Assembly (NCBI RefSeq): GCF_003751635.1
Contig: NZ_RJVI01000002.1
Location: 793,986-857,985 of the forward strand
Source: Inmirania thermothiophila
Lineage (GTDB): Bacteria > Pseudomonadota > Gammaproteobacteria > DSM-100275
Reading direction: 5' to 3'
Length of the DNA stretch: 64,000 nt
Below the pieces are notes generated by a model that worked only from the letters and a program-made list of their open reading frames with translations, did not search any database and had not been told where the DNA came from. Numbering within the stretch: the first letter of the stretch is position 1; each line of letters opens with the position of its first letter. Positions 8,112 through 16,765 of the stretch are shown here, in pieces. The translations under genes and the position numbers were made by a program.

Positions 8112-10784
8112 ATGTCTGAGCCCCGGGCGGCCTCGGCCCGCCTCTTCTGGGGCAAATGCACGGAGGGGGGTCTTCTCCCCCTGAGCTGCCACGCTCTGGA
8201 CGTCGCCCTGACCTTCCGCACCCTGTGTGGCCTGCCGGGCATTCGGCGGGCGCTGGAGGCGGCGGCCGGGCGGCACCTCCATGCGCGCGACCTCGACCGG
8301 CTGGCCGTCCTCGCCCTCCTGCACGACGTGGGCAAGGCCAACCTCGGGTTTCAATACAAGGTCTTTCCCAACCCGCCCTTCAAGCACGCCAAGAGCGCCG
8401 GCCATGTCGCCGAGCTGGCGGCACTGTTCGACGACGCCCACCCGGAACTGAACCAGGCCTTTGCCCGCGCCCTGCAGGTGAAGGTGCTGTCCGGGTGGTT
8501 CGCCGAGGACGGGTGCGGTCTCGAGGCCTTTCTCCTCGCCACCTGGTCCCACCATGGCCGGCCGGTGTCGTTTGCCGGAAGCCTCGCCGGGCGGGCCGGG
8601 ACCTGGGCCCGCTATTGGCGCCCTTATCAGGGCCACGACCCCATGGCGGCGGTGGCCGAGCTGGTGGCCTGTGCCCGGAAGGCCTTCCCCGCCGCCTTCG
8701 AGCCCGGCGGTGTCCCCCTGCCGGAATCGCCCCGCTTCCAGCACCTCTTCGCCGGGCTGGTGATGCTCGCCGACTGGCTCGGCTCCCATCCCCACTGGTT
8801 CCCCGTCGAGGACGTGGATCCGGCCGCCCGCCTGGCGCACGGCCGCCGGGCCGCCGCGCGGCAGCTCCAAGCGGTGGGGCTCGATCCCGATCCCCTGCGC
8901 CCGGTGCTGGCGGGCGGACCGTCGGCGTTTCAGGGCCGCTTCCCCTTCGCCCCTCGTCCCCTGCAGCAGGCCGTGCACGAGCAGAACCCCGACGATTCAG
9001 CGACCCGCCTGCTCATCGCCGAGTCGGAGACCGGCTCGGGCAAGACCGAGGCGGCGCTCGACTGGTTCTTCACCCTCTTCGCCGCCGGCCGAGTGGACGG
9101 CCTCTACTTCGCCCTGCCCACCCGGGTGGCCGCGCGCGAGCTCTACACGCGCGTGCAGGCCACCATGGCGCGCTGGTTCCCGGCCCCGACCCGCCGCCCG
9201 GTCACCGTCCTCGCCGTGCCCGGCTACGCCCAGGTGGACGGCCTGCCCGCCGAGCAGGTCCTGCCCCCGGCGGAGGCCGCCAACCTCTGGCAGGACGATG
9301 CACAGGAACGGCTACAGGAACGGGTTTGGGCCATCGAGCACCCCAAGCGCTTCCTCGCCGCCACCGTGGCGGTGGGCACCATCGACCAGGCCCTGCTCTC
9401 TGCTGTGCAGACCAAACACGCCCACCTGCGCGGGGCCTGCCTGGCCCGCAGCCTCCTGGTGGTGGACGAAGTGCACGCCTCCGACCGCTACATGAGCCGC
9501 CTGCTGGAGCATCTCCTCGAGCACCACCTCGCCCTGGGCGGATACGCCATGCTGCTCTCCGCCACCCTGGGTGCGGCCGCCCGCGAGCGCTACCTGGCGG
9601 TGGCCCGGGGGCAGAATCCGAACCGCGTCGGGCCCCCGCCCCTGGACGACTGCCAGCGCCTGCCGTATCCCCGCCTCACCCGCGCCGACGGCAGCGCCCG
9701 GCCTTGTGGCCGGGACGTGCGCGCCAAGGCGGTCGCGGTGGAGGAGGTGCCGCTGGCCTTCGCGCCCGAGGCCCTGGCCGAGCGCATTGCCGAGGCCCTC
9801 CGGGCCGGTGCCCGGGTGATGGTGGTCATGAACACCGTGGCCCGCGCCAACGCCCTGCACCGCGCCCTGGAGAGACAGGCGGACATGGATCCCGCCTGGG
9901 GCTTTCGCTGCGCGGGCGTCCCCTGTCCCCATCACGGCCGCTTCGCCCCCGAGGACCGCCTGCTGCTGGACGCCGCCGTGAGCGCGCGCCTGGGCAAGGA
10001 GGGACCGCGCGGGCCGGTGCTCCTCATCGGCACCCAGACCCTGGAGCAGAGCCTGGACATCGACGCCGATCTGCTGGTCACCGATCTTTGCCCGGCGGAC
10101 GTGCTCCTGCAGCGCATCGGCCGCCTGCATCGCCATAATCGATCCCGCCCGCATGAATTTGAACAAGCCTGCTGCCTCCTCCTGGTGCCCGAAGGGGACC
10201 TGCTCGGCGGCCTGGACGAACAGGGCTATGCCAAGGGCGAGTACCGTCGCATCGGCTGGGGTTTTGGTGCAAAGGGCGGCGGGATCTACGAAGACTTGCG
10301 TACCCTGGAGCTCACCCGCCGGGCCCTGGCCGTGACGCCCACCATCGAGATTCCCGCGGACAACCGCCGGCTGGTGGAGGAGGCCACCCACCCGGAATCC
10401 CTCGCCGCCCTCGAGGGGGAGGATGAGCGCTGGGCGCGACACGGCCAGCGCGTCCTGGGTGGTGACATCGTCAAGGGCCAGCAGGCCGAGGCCGTGGTCC
10501 TGCACTTCGACCGCTGCTTCGGCGATTTGGCCTTCAACGAGATGGGGCTGAAAGTGGCCACGCGCCTCGGCGCCGAGGCCCTGCGCCTGCCCCTGGACCG
10601 CCCGGTCACCAGCCCCTTCGGCCAGGCCCTGCACGAGATCACCATCCCCGAACACCTGGCCCCGGAACAGCCTGAAGAAAAAATCACCGTGGAGGATCAC
10701 GCGGACGGCGTCATCCACCTGCGCTGCGCCGGCGTCCGCTACACCTACTCCCGCCACGGCCTGGAAAAGAAGGAGGAACCATGA
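8112..10784 (+). CDS. cas3: CRISPR-associated helicase/nuclease Cas3 (type I-E)
   Basis: Cas3 is recruited by target-bound Cascade, unwinds DNA and degrades it. The 890-residue protein (E. coli Cas3 is 888) has an N-terminal HD nuclease with H27, H71-D72 in LLHDVGKAN and a WSHHGRP motif, then a superfamily-2 helicase with Walker A ETGSGKT near residue 308, DEVH near 451, SATLG, and motif VI in QRIGRLHRH. A C-terminal domain follows. The ATG at 8112 was chosen because the HD homology begins just after it. The stop overlaps the cas8e start (ATGA). No catalytic residue is obviously missing. Confidence 0.97.
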   Translation: MSEPRAASARLFWGKCTEGGLLPLSCHALDVALTFRTLCGLPGIRRALEAAAGRHLHARDLDRLAVLALLHDVGKANLGFQYKVFPNPPFKHAKSAGHVAELAALFDDAHPELNQAFARALQVKVLSGWFAEDGCGLEAFLLATWSHHGRPVSFAGSLAGRAGTWARYWRPYQGHDPMAAVAELVACARKAFPAAFEPGGVPLPESPRFQHLFAGLVMLADWLGSHPHWFPVEDVDPAARLAHGRRAAARQLQAVGLDPDPLRPVLAGGPSAFQGRFPFAPRPLQQAVHEQNPDDSATRLLIAESETGSGKTEAALDWFFTLFAAGRVDGLYFALPTRVAARELYTRVQATMARWFPAPTRRPVTVLAVPGYAQVDGLPAEQVLPPAEAANLWQDDAQERLQERVWAIEHPKRFLAATVAVGTIDQALLSAVQTKHAHLRGACLARSLLVVDEVHASDRYMSRLLEHLLEHHLALGGYAMLLSATLGAAARERYLAVARGQNPNRVGPPPLDDCQRLPYPRLTRADGSARPCGRDVRAKAVAVEEVPLAFAPEALAERIAEALRAGARVMVVMNTVARANALHRALERQADMDPAWGFRCAGVPCPHHGRFAPEDRLLLDAAVSARLGKEGPRGPVLLIGTQTLEQSLDIDADLLVTDLCPADVLLQRIGRLHRHNRSRPHEFEQACCLLLVPEGDLLGGLDEQGYAKGEYRRIGWGFGAKGGGIYEDLRTLELTRRALAVTPTIEIPADNRRLVEEATHPESLAALEGEDERWARHGQRVLGGDIVKGQQAEAVVLHFDRCFGDLAFNEMGLKVATRLGAEALRLPLDRPVTSPFGQALHEITIPEHLAPEQPEEKITVEDHADGVIHLRCAGVRYTYSRHGLEKKEEP

Positions 10785-12334
10785 ACCTGCTCACCGACCC
10801 CCTCGTCCCCGTCACCACCGCCCAGGGGCAAACGTTCGTCAACCTGCCCGCCCTGCTCGCCGGCCTGGGTGACGACACCGTCCGGCGCATCGACGGCCTC
10901 CAGCGCCATCAGGAAGACGCCTTCCACGTCTTCCTCTGCTACCTGGCCGGGGCGGTGCTGGCGCGCGACGGGGACTGGAACCCGGTACGCGACGAGGCCT
11001 TTTGGCGGGACGGGATGCGTTTCCTCGCCGGCGATGCAGGCGATGATGCTTGGCGGCTCGTGGTGGACGACCTCTCCCGCCCCGCCTTCATGCAGCCGCC
11101 CCTGCCCAAGGCAGACCACGGCAAGCTCAAGCTCCAGGCCGAGACCCCCGATGCCCTGGATCTGCTGCCCACCGCCAAGAATCACGACCTCAAGCAGGCC
11201 CGTGCCGCCCGAGCGCAGCCCCATGAGTGGCTCTACGCCCTGGTCAGCCTGCAGACCATGAGCGGCTATTTTGGCCGCGGGAACCCCGGCATCGCCCGCA
11301 TGAACAGCGGCTTCGGCAACCGACCCGTGGTGGAGGTGGCCCGCTCCCGGGAACAGGCGCCGCGTTGGCGGGACGTGGTCCTGCGGCTGGAGGCGCACCG
11401 CCGCCAGGTCCTGGCCGGCAGCCTCCCGTTCCGGGACGATGGTCTGGTGCTGGTCTGGCTGCGATTCTGGGACGGGAAGACCAGCTTGTCCCTCTCCGAG
11501 CTGGATCCCTTCTTCCTGGAGATCTGCCGTCGGGTGCGCCTGCAAGGAGACGGCGAGCAGATCACCCAGGCCGCGGGCCTGCCTTCCGATGCCAATCGGA
11601 TCGCCGCCAAGGAGCAGAACGGCCTGGTGGGGGACGCCTGGCTCCCGGAAGACCACTCGGACAAGAAAGGGGCCAAGGCCCTCACCGTGTCCGCCGACGG
11701 CTGGACGGCGGATCGCTTGCGGCGCCTCCTGTTCGAGGACGGCATCCGCCATACCCTCCTGCAGAAACCGGCGCCGGACTGGGAAGGAGACGTCTGGTTG
11801 CTGGCCTCCGTGCTGGTGCGCGGGCAAGGCACCACCGACGGCTTCCACGAGCGCCACCTCCTCATCCCCGCCCAGGTGAAACGGCGACTCTTCGCACCCA
11901 AGCCGCAAGTCGATCCCCTGGCCGCGCTGGCCAAAGAGGCCGTCGAGCTCGCCGGCCTCATGCAGAACCGGGTCTTGAAACCTGCGGTGCTCGTGCTCGC
12001 GCAGGGTGCACCGGAGAAACTCGCCTTCGACGACGACACCACCAGCGCTTGGTGGCAACGTTTCGCGGCGCGCTTCGGCAACCGTTGGTCCGACGAGTAT
12101 TTCCCCTGGCTCTGGTCCCTGCCCGACCCTCTCGATCGGGCCGAGGCGCGGCTCGATTGGGCTCGGCGCCTCAAGGCGCACGCCGAGACCGTCCTGCACG
12201 AGGCCGAACGGATCCTGCCTCAGCACACCGGCCGCCTCTGGCATGCCCGCGTCGCCGCCCGGCGTGCTTTCAACGGCGCCCTCTACAAGCACTTCCCCGA
12301 CCTCAAGGAGGCCCGTCATGAACGCATCGCCTGA
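10781..12334 (+). CDS. casA: Cascade large subunit Cas8e (Cse1/CasA)
   Basis: Cas8e is the large subunit of Cascade, which reads the PAM and recruits Cas3. The 517-residue protein opens with MNLLTDPLVPVTT, typical of Cse1 (NLLTDPWIPV-like), and carries family segments such as DAFHVFLCYLAGA and LVSLQTMSGYFGRGN. Length is close to E. coli CasA (about 502). Its start overlaps the cas3 stop by four bases and its end overlaps cas11 by 17 bases, consistent with one tightly coupled operon. Confidence 0.93.
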   Translation: MNLLTDPLVPVTTAQGQTFVNLPALLAGLGDDTVRRIDGLQRHQEDAFHVFLCYLAGAVLARDGDWNPVRDEAFWRDGMRFLAGDAGDDAWRLVVDDLSRPAFMQPPLPKADHGKLKLQAETPDALDLLPTAKNHDLKQARAARAQPHEWLYALVSLQTMSGYFGRGNPGIARMNSGFGNRPVVEVARSREQAPRWRDVVLRLEAHRRQVLAGSLPFRDDGLVLVWLRFWDGKTSLSLSELDPFFLEICRRVRLQGDGEQITQAAGLPSDANRIAAKEQNGLVGDAWLPEDHSDKKGAKALTVSADGWTADRLRRLLFEDGIRHTLLQKPAPDWEGDVWLLASVLVRGQGTTDGFHERHLLIPAQVKRRLFAPKPQVDPLAALAKEAVELAGLMQNRVLKPAVLVLAQGAPEKLAFDDDTTSAWWQRFAARFGNRWSDEYFPWLWSLPDPLDRAEARLDWARRLKAHAETVLHEAERILPQHTGRLWHARVAARRAFNGALYKHFPDLKEARHERIA

Positions 12335-12821
12335 AGATCTCGCCCATATCATCGCCCACGTGGCCGGCACCCTGGCCAGCGAGCACTTCCCCACCGGCGA
12401 GCGTGCCGCGCTCCGGCGCATGAGCCCCGGGCAGCCCCCGCCTCTCTACTTCTACCGCTTCGCCCTGCGCCACCTGCCCGGGAACTGGGAGGCCGTGGAG
12501 GCGGACTGGGTCACCCTTACCGCCGGCATGGCTCTCATGGCGCCGAACGCGCACCGGCCGGGATTCAGCCTGGGCACGGCCCTGGGCGAGGCGGGCTACA
12601 GCGAGGGGCGAATGGAGCGCCTGCTGCAGAGCGACGGCGACACCCGCCGCATCTTGTTCCTGCGCGCCGTGCGCTTTCTTGCCGCCAAGGCCCAGCCCTT
12701 CGACTGGCTGGACGGCGCCCGCCTGCTCCTCACCCGGGATGCAAAAAAGCGCGAAGGCGTGCACCGGCGCATCGCCCGCGATTTCTACACCCTCGTCGAT
12801 CAACAGAAAAAATCCGCCTGA
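12318..12821 (+). CDS. casB: Cascade small subunit Cas11 (Cse2/CasB)
   Basis: Cse2 is the small subunit that lines the R-loop in Cascade (two copies per complex in E. coli). The 167-residue product is helical, with GERAALRRMSPGQPPPLYFYR matching the Cse2 core in position and style, and a C-terminal stretch ending VDQQKKSA. I chose the ATG at 12318 because a GGAGG ribosome-binding site lies 6-7 bases before it; the open frame continues upstream inside cas8e, but that extension is out-of-frame shadow. Length fits the family (about 160). Confidence 0.88.
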   Translation: MNASPEDLAHIIAHVAGTLASEHFPTGERAALRRMSPGQPPPLYFYRFALRHLPGNWEAVEADWVTLTAGMALMAPNAHRPGFSLGTALGEAGYSEGRMERLLQSDGDTRRILFLRAVRFLAAKAQPFDWLDGARLLLTRDAKKREGVHRRIARDFYTLVDQQKKSA

Positions 12822-12835
12822 CAAGGAGAAGCCCC

Positions 12836-14008
12836 ATGTTCCTGCAGATCCACTTCCTCACCAGCTACCACGCCACCCTCTTGAACCGCGACGACGCGGG
12901 CCTGGCCAAGCGCATCCCCTTCGGCGGCGCCGAGCGCCTGCGCGTCTCCAGCCAGTGCCAGAAGCGCCACTGGCGCGAGTGGCTCATGGCGCAGACCTAC
13001 CTGCCTTCCGGCCTGCGCACACGGGAATTCTTCGGCCGGGAAGTGAAACGGCGCCTGGTGGAGGGCGGCATGGACGAGACGCTGGCCCACGCCCTCATCC
13101 TGCACTTGGCCAAGGCCCTGCTCACCGCCGCCGGCGAGAAGGACGCGGTGGACAAGAAGACACTGGCCATGAAGCAGCCGGTGCTGTTCGGCAGGCCGGA
13201 GGCGGATTTCTTCGTCTGGCTCATCCAAGAGGCCGCAAAGCAGGGAGACGAGAAGGCGGCGAGCGCGTGGTTCGACGAGCAGCTCAAGGCCGGCAAGAAA
13301 AACCTCAAGGCCCTCATGAACCAGGCCGGGGCCCACAACCTCGCCGCCGGCTTCGAGGGGGCCCTGTTCGGGCGTTTCGTCACCTCCGACATCCTCACCC
13401 GCCTCGACGCGCCCGTGCACGTGGCCCACGCCTTCACCACCCATGCGCTCGACACTGAGGTGGACTTCTTCACCGTGGTGGATGACCTCAACAAGGACGA
13501 GGAGACCGGCGCCGCCCACGCCGGCGACATGGAGCTGGGCGCGGGCATCTTCTATGGCTACGTGGCGGTGGACGTGCCCCTGTTGGTGTCCAACCTGACC
13601 GGCGCGGACGCCAAGGACTGGCGGAAACAGGACCACGCCGACGCCCGGAATCTCCTGGAACAGCTCATCCGCGCCATCGCCCAGGTCTCCCCCGGCGCCA
13701 AGCGGGGTGCCACCGCCCCCTACGCCCACGCCGAATGGATGCTGCTGGAGGTGGGCGAGACCCAGCCCCGAAGCCTGGCCAATGCCTACCTGCAGCCGGT
13801 GAAGCTCTCGGAGCGGATCCACCCCCTGGCCCAGTCCGCCGAGGCGGCGGCCGAATATCTCACCGGCATGGAGGCGATGTACGGAAAGGACCACACGGGA
13901 CGGTGGGTCTCCAGCCGTCACCCCTGGCCCCGCGCGGCCGAGCCCGTCCTGCCCCTGCCCGAGGCCGTCGGGCAGGCCCTGGACCGCATCTTCGGTGCCG
14001 CATCATGA
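12836..14008 (+). CDS. casC: Cascade backbone subunit Cas7e (Cse4/CasC)
   Basis: Cas7e forms the six-copy crRNA-binding backbone of Cascade. The 390-residue protein starts MFLQIHFLTSYHATLLNRDD and continues with PFGGAERLRVSSQCQKRHWR, the RAMP-type signature of the family. Later segments RFVTSDILTRLDAPVHVAH and HAFTTHALDTEVDFFTVVDD are also typical. It is slightly longer than E. coli CasC (363). A CAAGGAG ribosome-binding site precedes the ATG, 14 bases after cas11. Its stop overlaps the cas5 start (ATGA). Confidence 0.95.
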   Translation: MFLQIHFLTSYHATLLNRDDAGLAKRIPFGGAERLRVSSQCQKRHWREWLMAQTYLPSGLRTREFFGREVKRRLVEGGMDETLAHALILHLAKALLTAAGEKDAVDKKTLAMKQPVLFGRPEADFFVWLIQEAAKQGDEKAASAWFDEQLKAGKKNLKALMNQAGAHNLAAGFEGALFGRFVTSDILTRLDAPVHVAHAFTTHALDTEVDFFTVVDDLNKDEETGAAHAGDMELGAGIFYGYVAVDVPLLVSNLTGADAKDWRKQDHADARNLLEQLIRAIAQVSPGAKRGATAPYAHAEWMLLEVGETQPRSLANAYLQPVKLSERIHPLAQSAEAAAEYLTGMEAMYGKDHTGRWVSSRHPWPRAAEPVLPLPEAVGQALDRIFGAAS

Positions 14009-14745
14009 AGGCCCTGATCCTGCGCCTGGATGCGCCGCTCATGAGCTTCGGCGGCGTGATAATCGACCAGCACGGCTTCACCGAGCGCTTCCCCGGCAAG
14101 AGCCTGCTCACGGGCCTGCTCGCCAACGCCCTGGGCTGGCGCCACGGTGATTTCGAGCGTCTGCAGGCCTTGCAGGCACGGCTCGAATACGCCGCCCGCT
14201 GGGACGTGCCACCCGAACGCCTGGTGGACTACCACACCGTGGACCTGGGCCAGCCCAAGATGCGCGAACCGGGTTGGACCACGCGCGGCGAGGTGGAGCA
14301 TCGCGCCGGTGGGCCGGACGCCCGCTACGGCACCCACATCCGCTACCGCCACCACTGGGCCGACGGCCTCATGACCGTCGCCCTCGCCCTCACCGGGGAG
14401 GGCGAGCCGGACCTGGAGACCGTGCGCCAGGCCCTGACCCGCCCCGCCCGGCCGCTGTTCCTCGGCCGCAAGGCCTGCCTGCCCGCCCGCCCCCTGCTCG
14501 ATCCCGAGCCCATGCGCCAAGGGCCGGATCTGCTGGCCATCCTGCGCGCCGTGCCCCGCTGGGACCGGCACGGCCGGCCGCGGCAAGACACCGGCGTTGA
14601 GAAGATGGAGGCCTGCTGGCCCGCGGACCTCGGCATCCCCGAAGGCACGCGCGGCGAGATCCGCCGCGTCTACGACCTGCGTGACTGGCCCAACCAGCTC
14701 CCGGCCGGAAGCCGGGAGCGGGCCGAAGGCATCCTCGGAGGCTGA
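14005..14745 (+). CDS. casD: Cascade subunit Cas5e (CasD)
   Basis: Cas5e caps the 5-prime handle of the crRNA in Cascade. The 246-residue protein begins MKALILRLDAPLMSFGG, a standard Cas5 opening, and includes FPGKSLLTGLLANALGWRHGD, then RYRHHWADGLMTVALAL and RPLFLGRKACLPARPL, which match the RAMP core and C-terminal part of the family. The ATG at 14005 overlaps the cas7 stop; the longer upstream frame runs through cas7 and is rejected. E. coli CasD has 224 residues. Confidence 0.94.
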   Translation: MKALILRLDAPLMSFGGVIIDQHGFTERFPGKSLLTGLLANALGWRHGDFERLQALQARLEYAARWDVPPERLVDYHTVDLGQPKMREPGWTTRGEVEHRAGGPDARYGTHIRYRHHWADGLMTVALALTGEGEPDLETVRQALTRPARPLFLGRKACLPARPLLDPEPMRQGPDLLAILRAVPRWDRHGRPRQDTGVEKMEACWPADLGIPEGTRGEIRRVYDLRDWPNQLPAGSRERAEGILGG

Positions 14746-14747
14746 CC

Positions 14748-15482
14748 ATGGAGCCCCTTTACATGATCCAGTGCACCCTCGACTCCAAGGCCCTTATGAC
14801 CTTCGCCCGCGAGCAGGGCCTGGACCCCGGCCGCGACGAGCTGGACCTGGGCTACCTGGGACACGCCTGGCTCAAAGCCGCCTTCGGCGAACTCGCCCCC
14901 CGCCCCTGGCGCCTGCTCATGCCCCAGCGCCCCACCAGCCACCAGCCCAGCCGCATCCTCGCCTATTCCGACCACCCGGGCGAGGCCCTCGCCGACCACC
15001 TGGCCCGCTTCGCCACCCCTTCCGTGGCGGCGGTCTGCCCACCCGAGGCGGTTCTGGGCAAGGCGTTGCCGCAAGAATGGCCCGCGGGGCGGCGTTATGC
15101 CTTCGAAGCCTTGTGCTGCCCCGTGGGGCGCAAGGCCGGGTCGGGGCAGGAAAAAGACGTCTTCCTCATCGAGGCCGACCACGCCCCCCAGGCCCAACTG
15201 AAACGGGCCGAGGTCTACCAAAGCTGGTTCCGGAGACAAACAGAAGGGCAAGAAGGGCGCGTGCGGGTGGAAGAGGTCGCCCTGGAAGGTTTTCGCTTGG
15301 CCAAGATCCTGCGCAAGACGCAAGACAGCCCCCGAACATCGCATCACCGAGTGCGACCGCAGGCGCAGTTCCGCGGCGTCCTCCGGACCGAAGACGGCTC
15401 GGGGCTGATGGCCCTGTTGCGCCGCGGCATCGGCCGCCACCGCGCCTTCGGCTTCGGCATGCTCCTCCTGCGGCCGGCCTGA
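14748..15482 (+). CDS. casE: CRISPR RNA endonuclease Cas6e (CasE)
   Basis: Cas6e cuts the precursor transcript at the base of the repeat hairpin and stays bound to the 3-prime end of the crRNA. The 244-residue protein has two ferredoxin-like halves and a C-terminal glycine-rich loop, RRGIGRHRAFGFGMLLLRP, diagnostic of Cas6. It is longer than E. coli CasE (199); the extra residues lie mostly in the central PVGRKAGSGQEKDVFLIE to RQTEGQEGRVRVEE region. A GGAGG site sits just before the ATG at 14748; an internal ATG at 14763 is an alternative. Confidence 0.93.
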   Translation: MEPLYMIQCTLDSKALMTFAREQGLDPGRDELDLGYLGHAWLKAAFGELAPRPWRLLMPQRPTSHQPSRILAYSDHPGEALADHLARFATPSVAAVCPPEAVLGKALPQEWPAGRRYAFEALCCPVGRKAGSGQEKDVFLIEADHAPQAQLKRAEVYQSWFRRQTEGQEGRVRVEEVALEGFRLAKILRKTQDSPRTSHHRVRPQAQFRGVLRTEDGSGLMALLRRGIGRHRAFGFGMLLLRPA

Positions 15483-15485
15483 GCG

Positions 15486-16385
15486 ATGGGCCGCGGCAGC
15501 CTCTTCCCCGGACGGCTGGGTCTAGCCGAAAGCCGCGTCCCGCACGCGGACCGGCACGGCCTCCTGTGGCTCGTGCGCGGCAACCTCTACGTGCAGGAAG
15601 GGACCCTGCGCTTCCTCGCCGCCGCCAGCGACCTCTTCGAGCCCGGCGACTACGCCATCCCCTATCAGGCCGTCTCCATGATTCTCATGGGTCCCGGCAC
15701 CACCGTAAGCCACGACGCCCTGCGCATCCTTGCCCGCCACGGCACCCTGCTGGCGGCGGTCGGCGAGGGCGGGGTCAAGCTCTACACCGCCCCGCCCATG
15801 GGACAGGGCCGCTCAGAGGTCGCCCGCGCCCATGCCCGGCTATGGGCCGATGAGAAGGCCCGCCTGGACGTGGCCCGACGCATGTATGCCTTCCGCTTTG
15901 GCGAGGTCCTGCCCCACCGCGACATCACCGTGCTGCGCGGGATCGAGGGCGGGCGGGTGAAGGCCCTGTACAGGACCTGCGCCGAACGGTATCGCATCCC
16001 CTGGCGCGGGCGGCGCTACGACCGCCAGAACCCGGGCGCGAACGACATCCCCAACCAGGCGCTGAACCACGCGGCCACGTTCGTCGAGGCTGCGGCGGAC
16101 ATCGCAGTGGCCGCGGTCGGAGCCTTGCCGCCCTTGGGTTTCGTCCACGAGGACTCCAGCAACGCCTTCACCCTCGACATCGCCGACTTGTGGCGTGGCG
16201 AGCTGACCGTCCCCCTTGCATTCTCCGTCGCCCGCAGGGTGCTCGACGACCCTGATCTCGTGCTGGAGCGCGAGATCCGCTTCACCGCCGCAGGCTGGTT
16301 TCGCAAGAAGAAGCTGATCCCCGCGATGATCGACCGCATCAAGGAGCTGCTTCATGTCGACGATGACCGTGGTGGTGACTCGTAA
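15486..16385 (+). CDS. cas1: CRISPR integrase Cas1 (type I-E)
   Basis: Cas1 with Cas2 inserts new spacers at the leader end of the array. The 299-residue protein keeps the metal ligands of the family: E154 in LRGIEGGR, H221 in GFVHEDSS, and D231 and D234 in FTLDIADLW. Length matches E. coli Cas1 (305). It begins three bases after the cas6e stop and overlaps cas2 by 32 bases, the usual coupling for subtype I-E. The C-terminus ends in an acidic tail, HVDDDRGGDS. Confidence 0.97.
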   Translation: MGRGSLFPGRLGLAESRVPHADRHGLLWLVRGNLYVQEGTLRFLAAASDLFEPGDYAIPYQAVSMILMGPGTTVSHDALRILARHGTLLAAVGEGGVKLYTAPPMGQGRSEVARAHARLWADEKARLDVARRMYAFRFGEVLPHRDITVLRGIEGGRVKALYRTCAERYRIPWRGRRYDRQNPGANDIPNQALNHAATFVEAAADIAVAAVGALPPLGFVHEDSSNAFTLDIADLWRGELTVPLAFSVARRVLDDPDLVLEREIRFTAAGWFRKKKLIPAMIDRIKELLHVDDDRGGDS

Positions 16386-16704
16386 CGTCTCGCCGCGCAT
16401 GCGCGGCTTTCTCGCCTCCACCATGGTCGAGCTCGCCCCTGGCGTCTACAGCGCGCCGCGGCAATCGCCCGCCGTGCGCGACCGCATCTGGCACGTGCTG
16501 CAGGAATGGTTCGTACTGGAGCGGGACGCCTCCGTGGTCCTGCTCTGGGAGGAGCCAACCATGCCGGGCGGACAGGCCGTGAGGACGCTGGGGGTTCCGC
16601 CGGTCGATCTGTGCGAGGTGGACGGGCTGCTGCTGGCGCGTCGAAGGATGGACCCGGAAGCCGCCGCGGCCGGGTGGCTCAAAGCCTGCCGCGGAATCCG
16701 CTGA
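16354..16704 (+). CDS. cas2: CRISPR adaptation protein Cas2 (type I-E)
   Basis: Cas2 forms the dimer at the centre of the Cas1-Cas2 integration complex. The 116-residue protein is of the Cas2e (CT1978) type: MTVVVTRNVSPRMRGFLAS at the N-terminus and SPAVRDRIWHVLQEWF in the middle. It is somewhat longer than E. coli Cas2 (94-97), with a C-terminal extension after LCEVDGLLLARRR. It is the last gene before the array; its stop lies 61 bases from the first repeat. Confidence 0.95.
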   Translation: MSTMTVVVTRNVSPRMRGFLASTMVELAPGVYSAPRQSPAVRDRIWHVLQEWFVLERDASVVLLWEEPTMPGGQAVRTLGVPPVDLCEVDGLLLARRRMDPEAAAAGWLKACRGIR

Positions 16705-16765
16705 GTCTCTGGACTCGTCGCTCTTTCAAAAGAGGTCGCGTACAATCATGGAGTTGCATGCTAGG
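16705..16765 (+). promoter_or_regulatory. CRISPR leader with IHF-like site
   Basis: Only 61 bases separate cas2 from repeat 1. AATCATGGAGTTG at 16744-16756 fits the IHF consensus WATCARNNNNTTR with one mismatch (T for R at position 6) and ends nine bases before the repeat. In E. coli, IHF bends the leader to guide Cas1-Cas2 to the first repeat. A TACAAT hexamer at 16741-16746 could be a -10 element for array transcription, but no good -35 is visible. A CTCTTTCAAAAGAG near-palindrome lies at 16721-16734. Confidence 0.6.
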
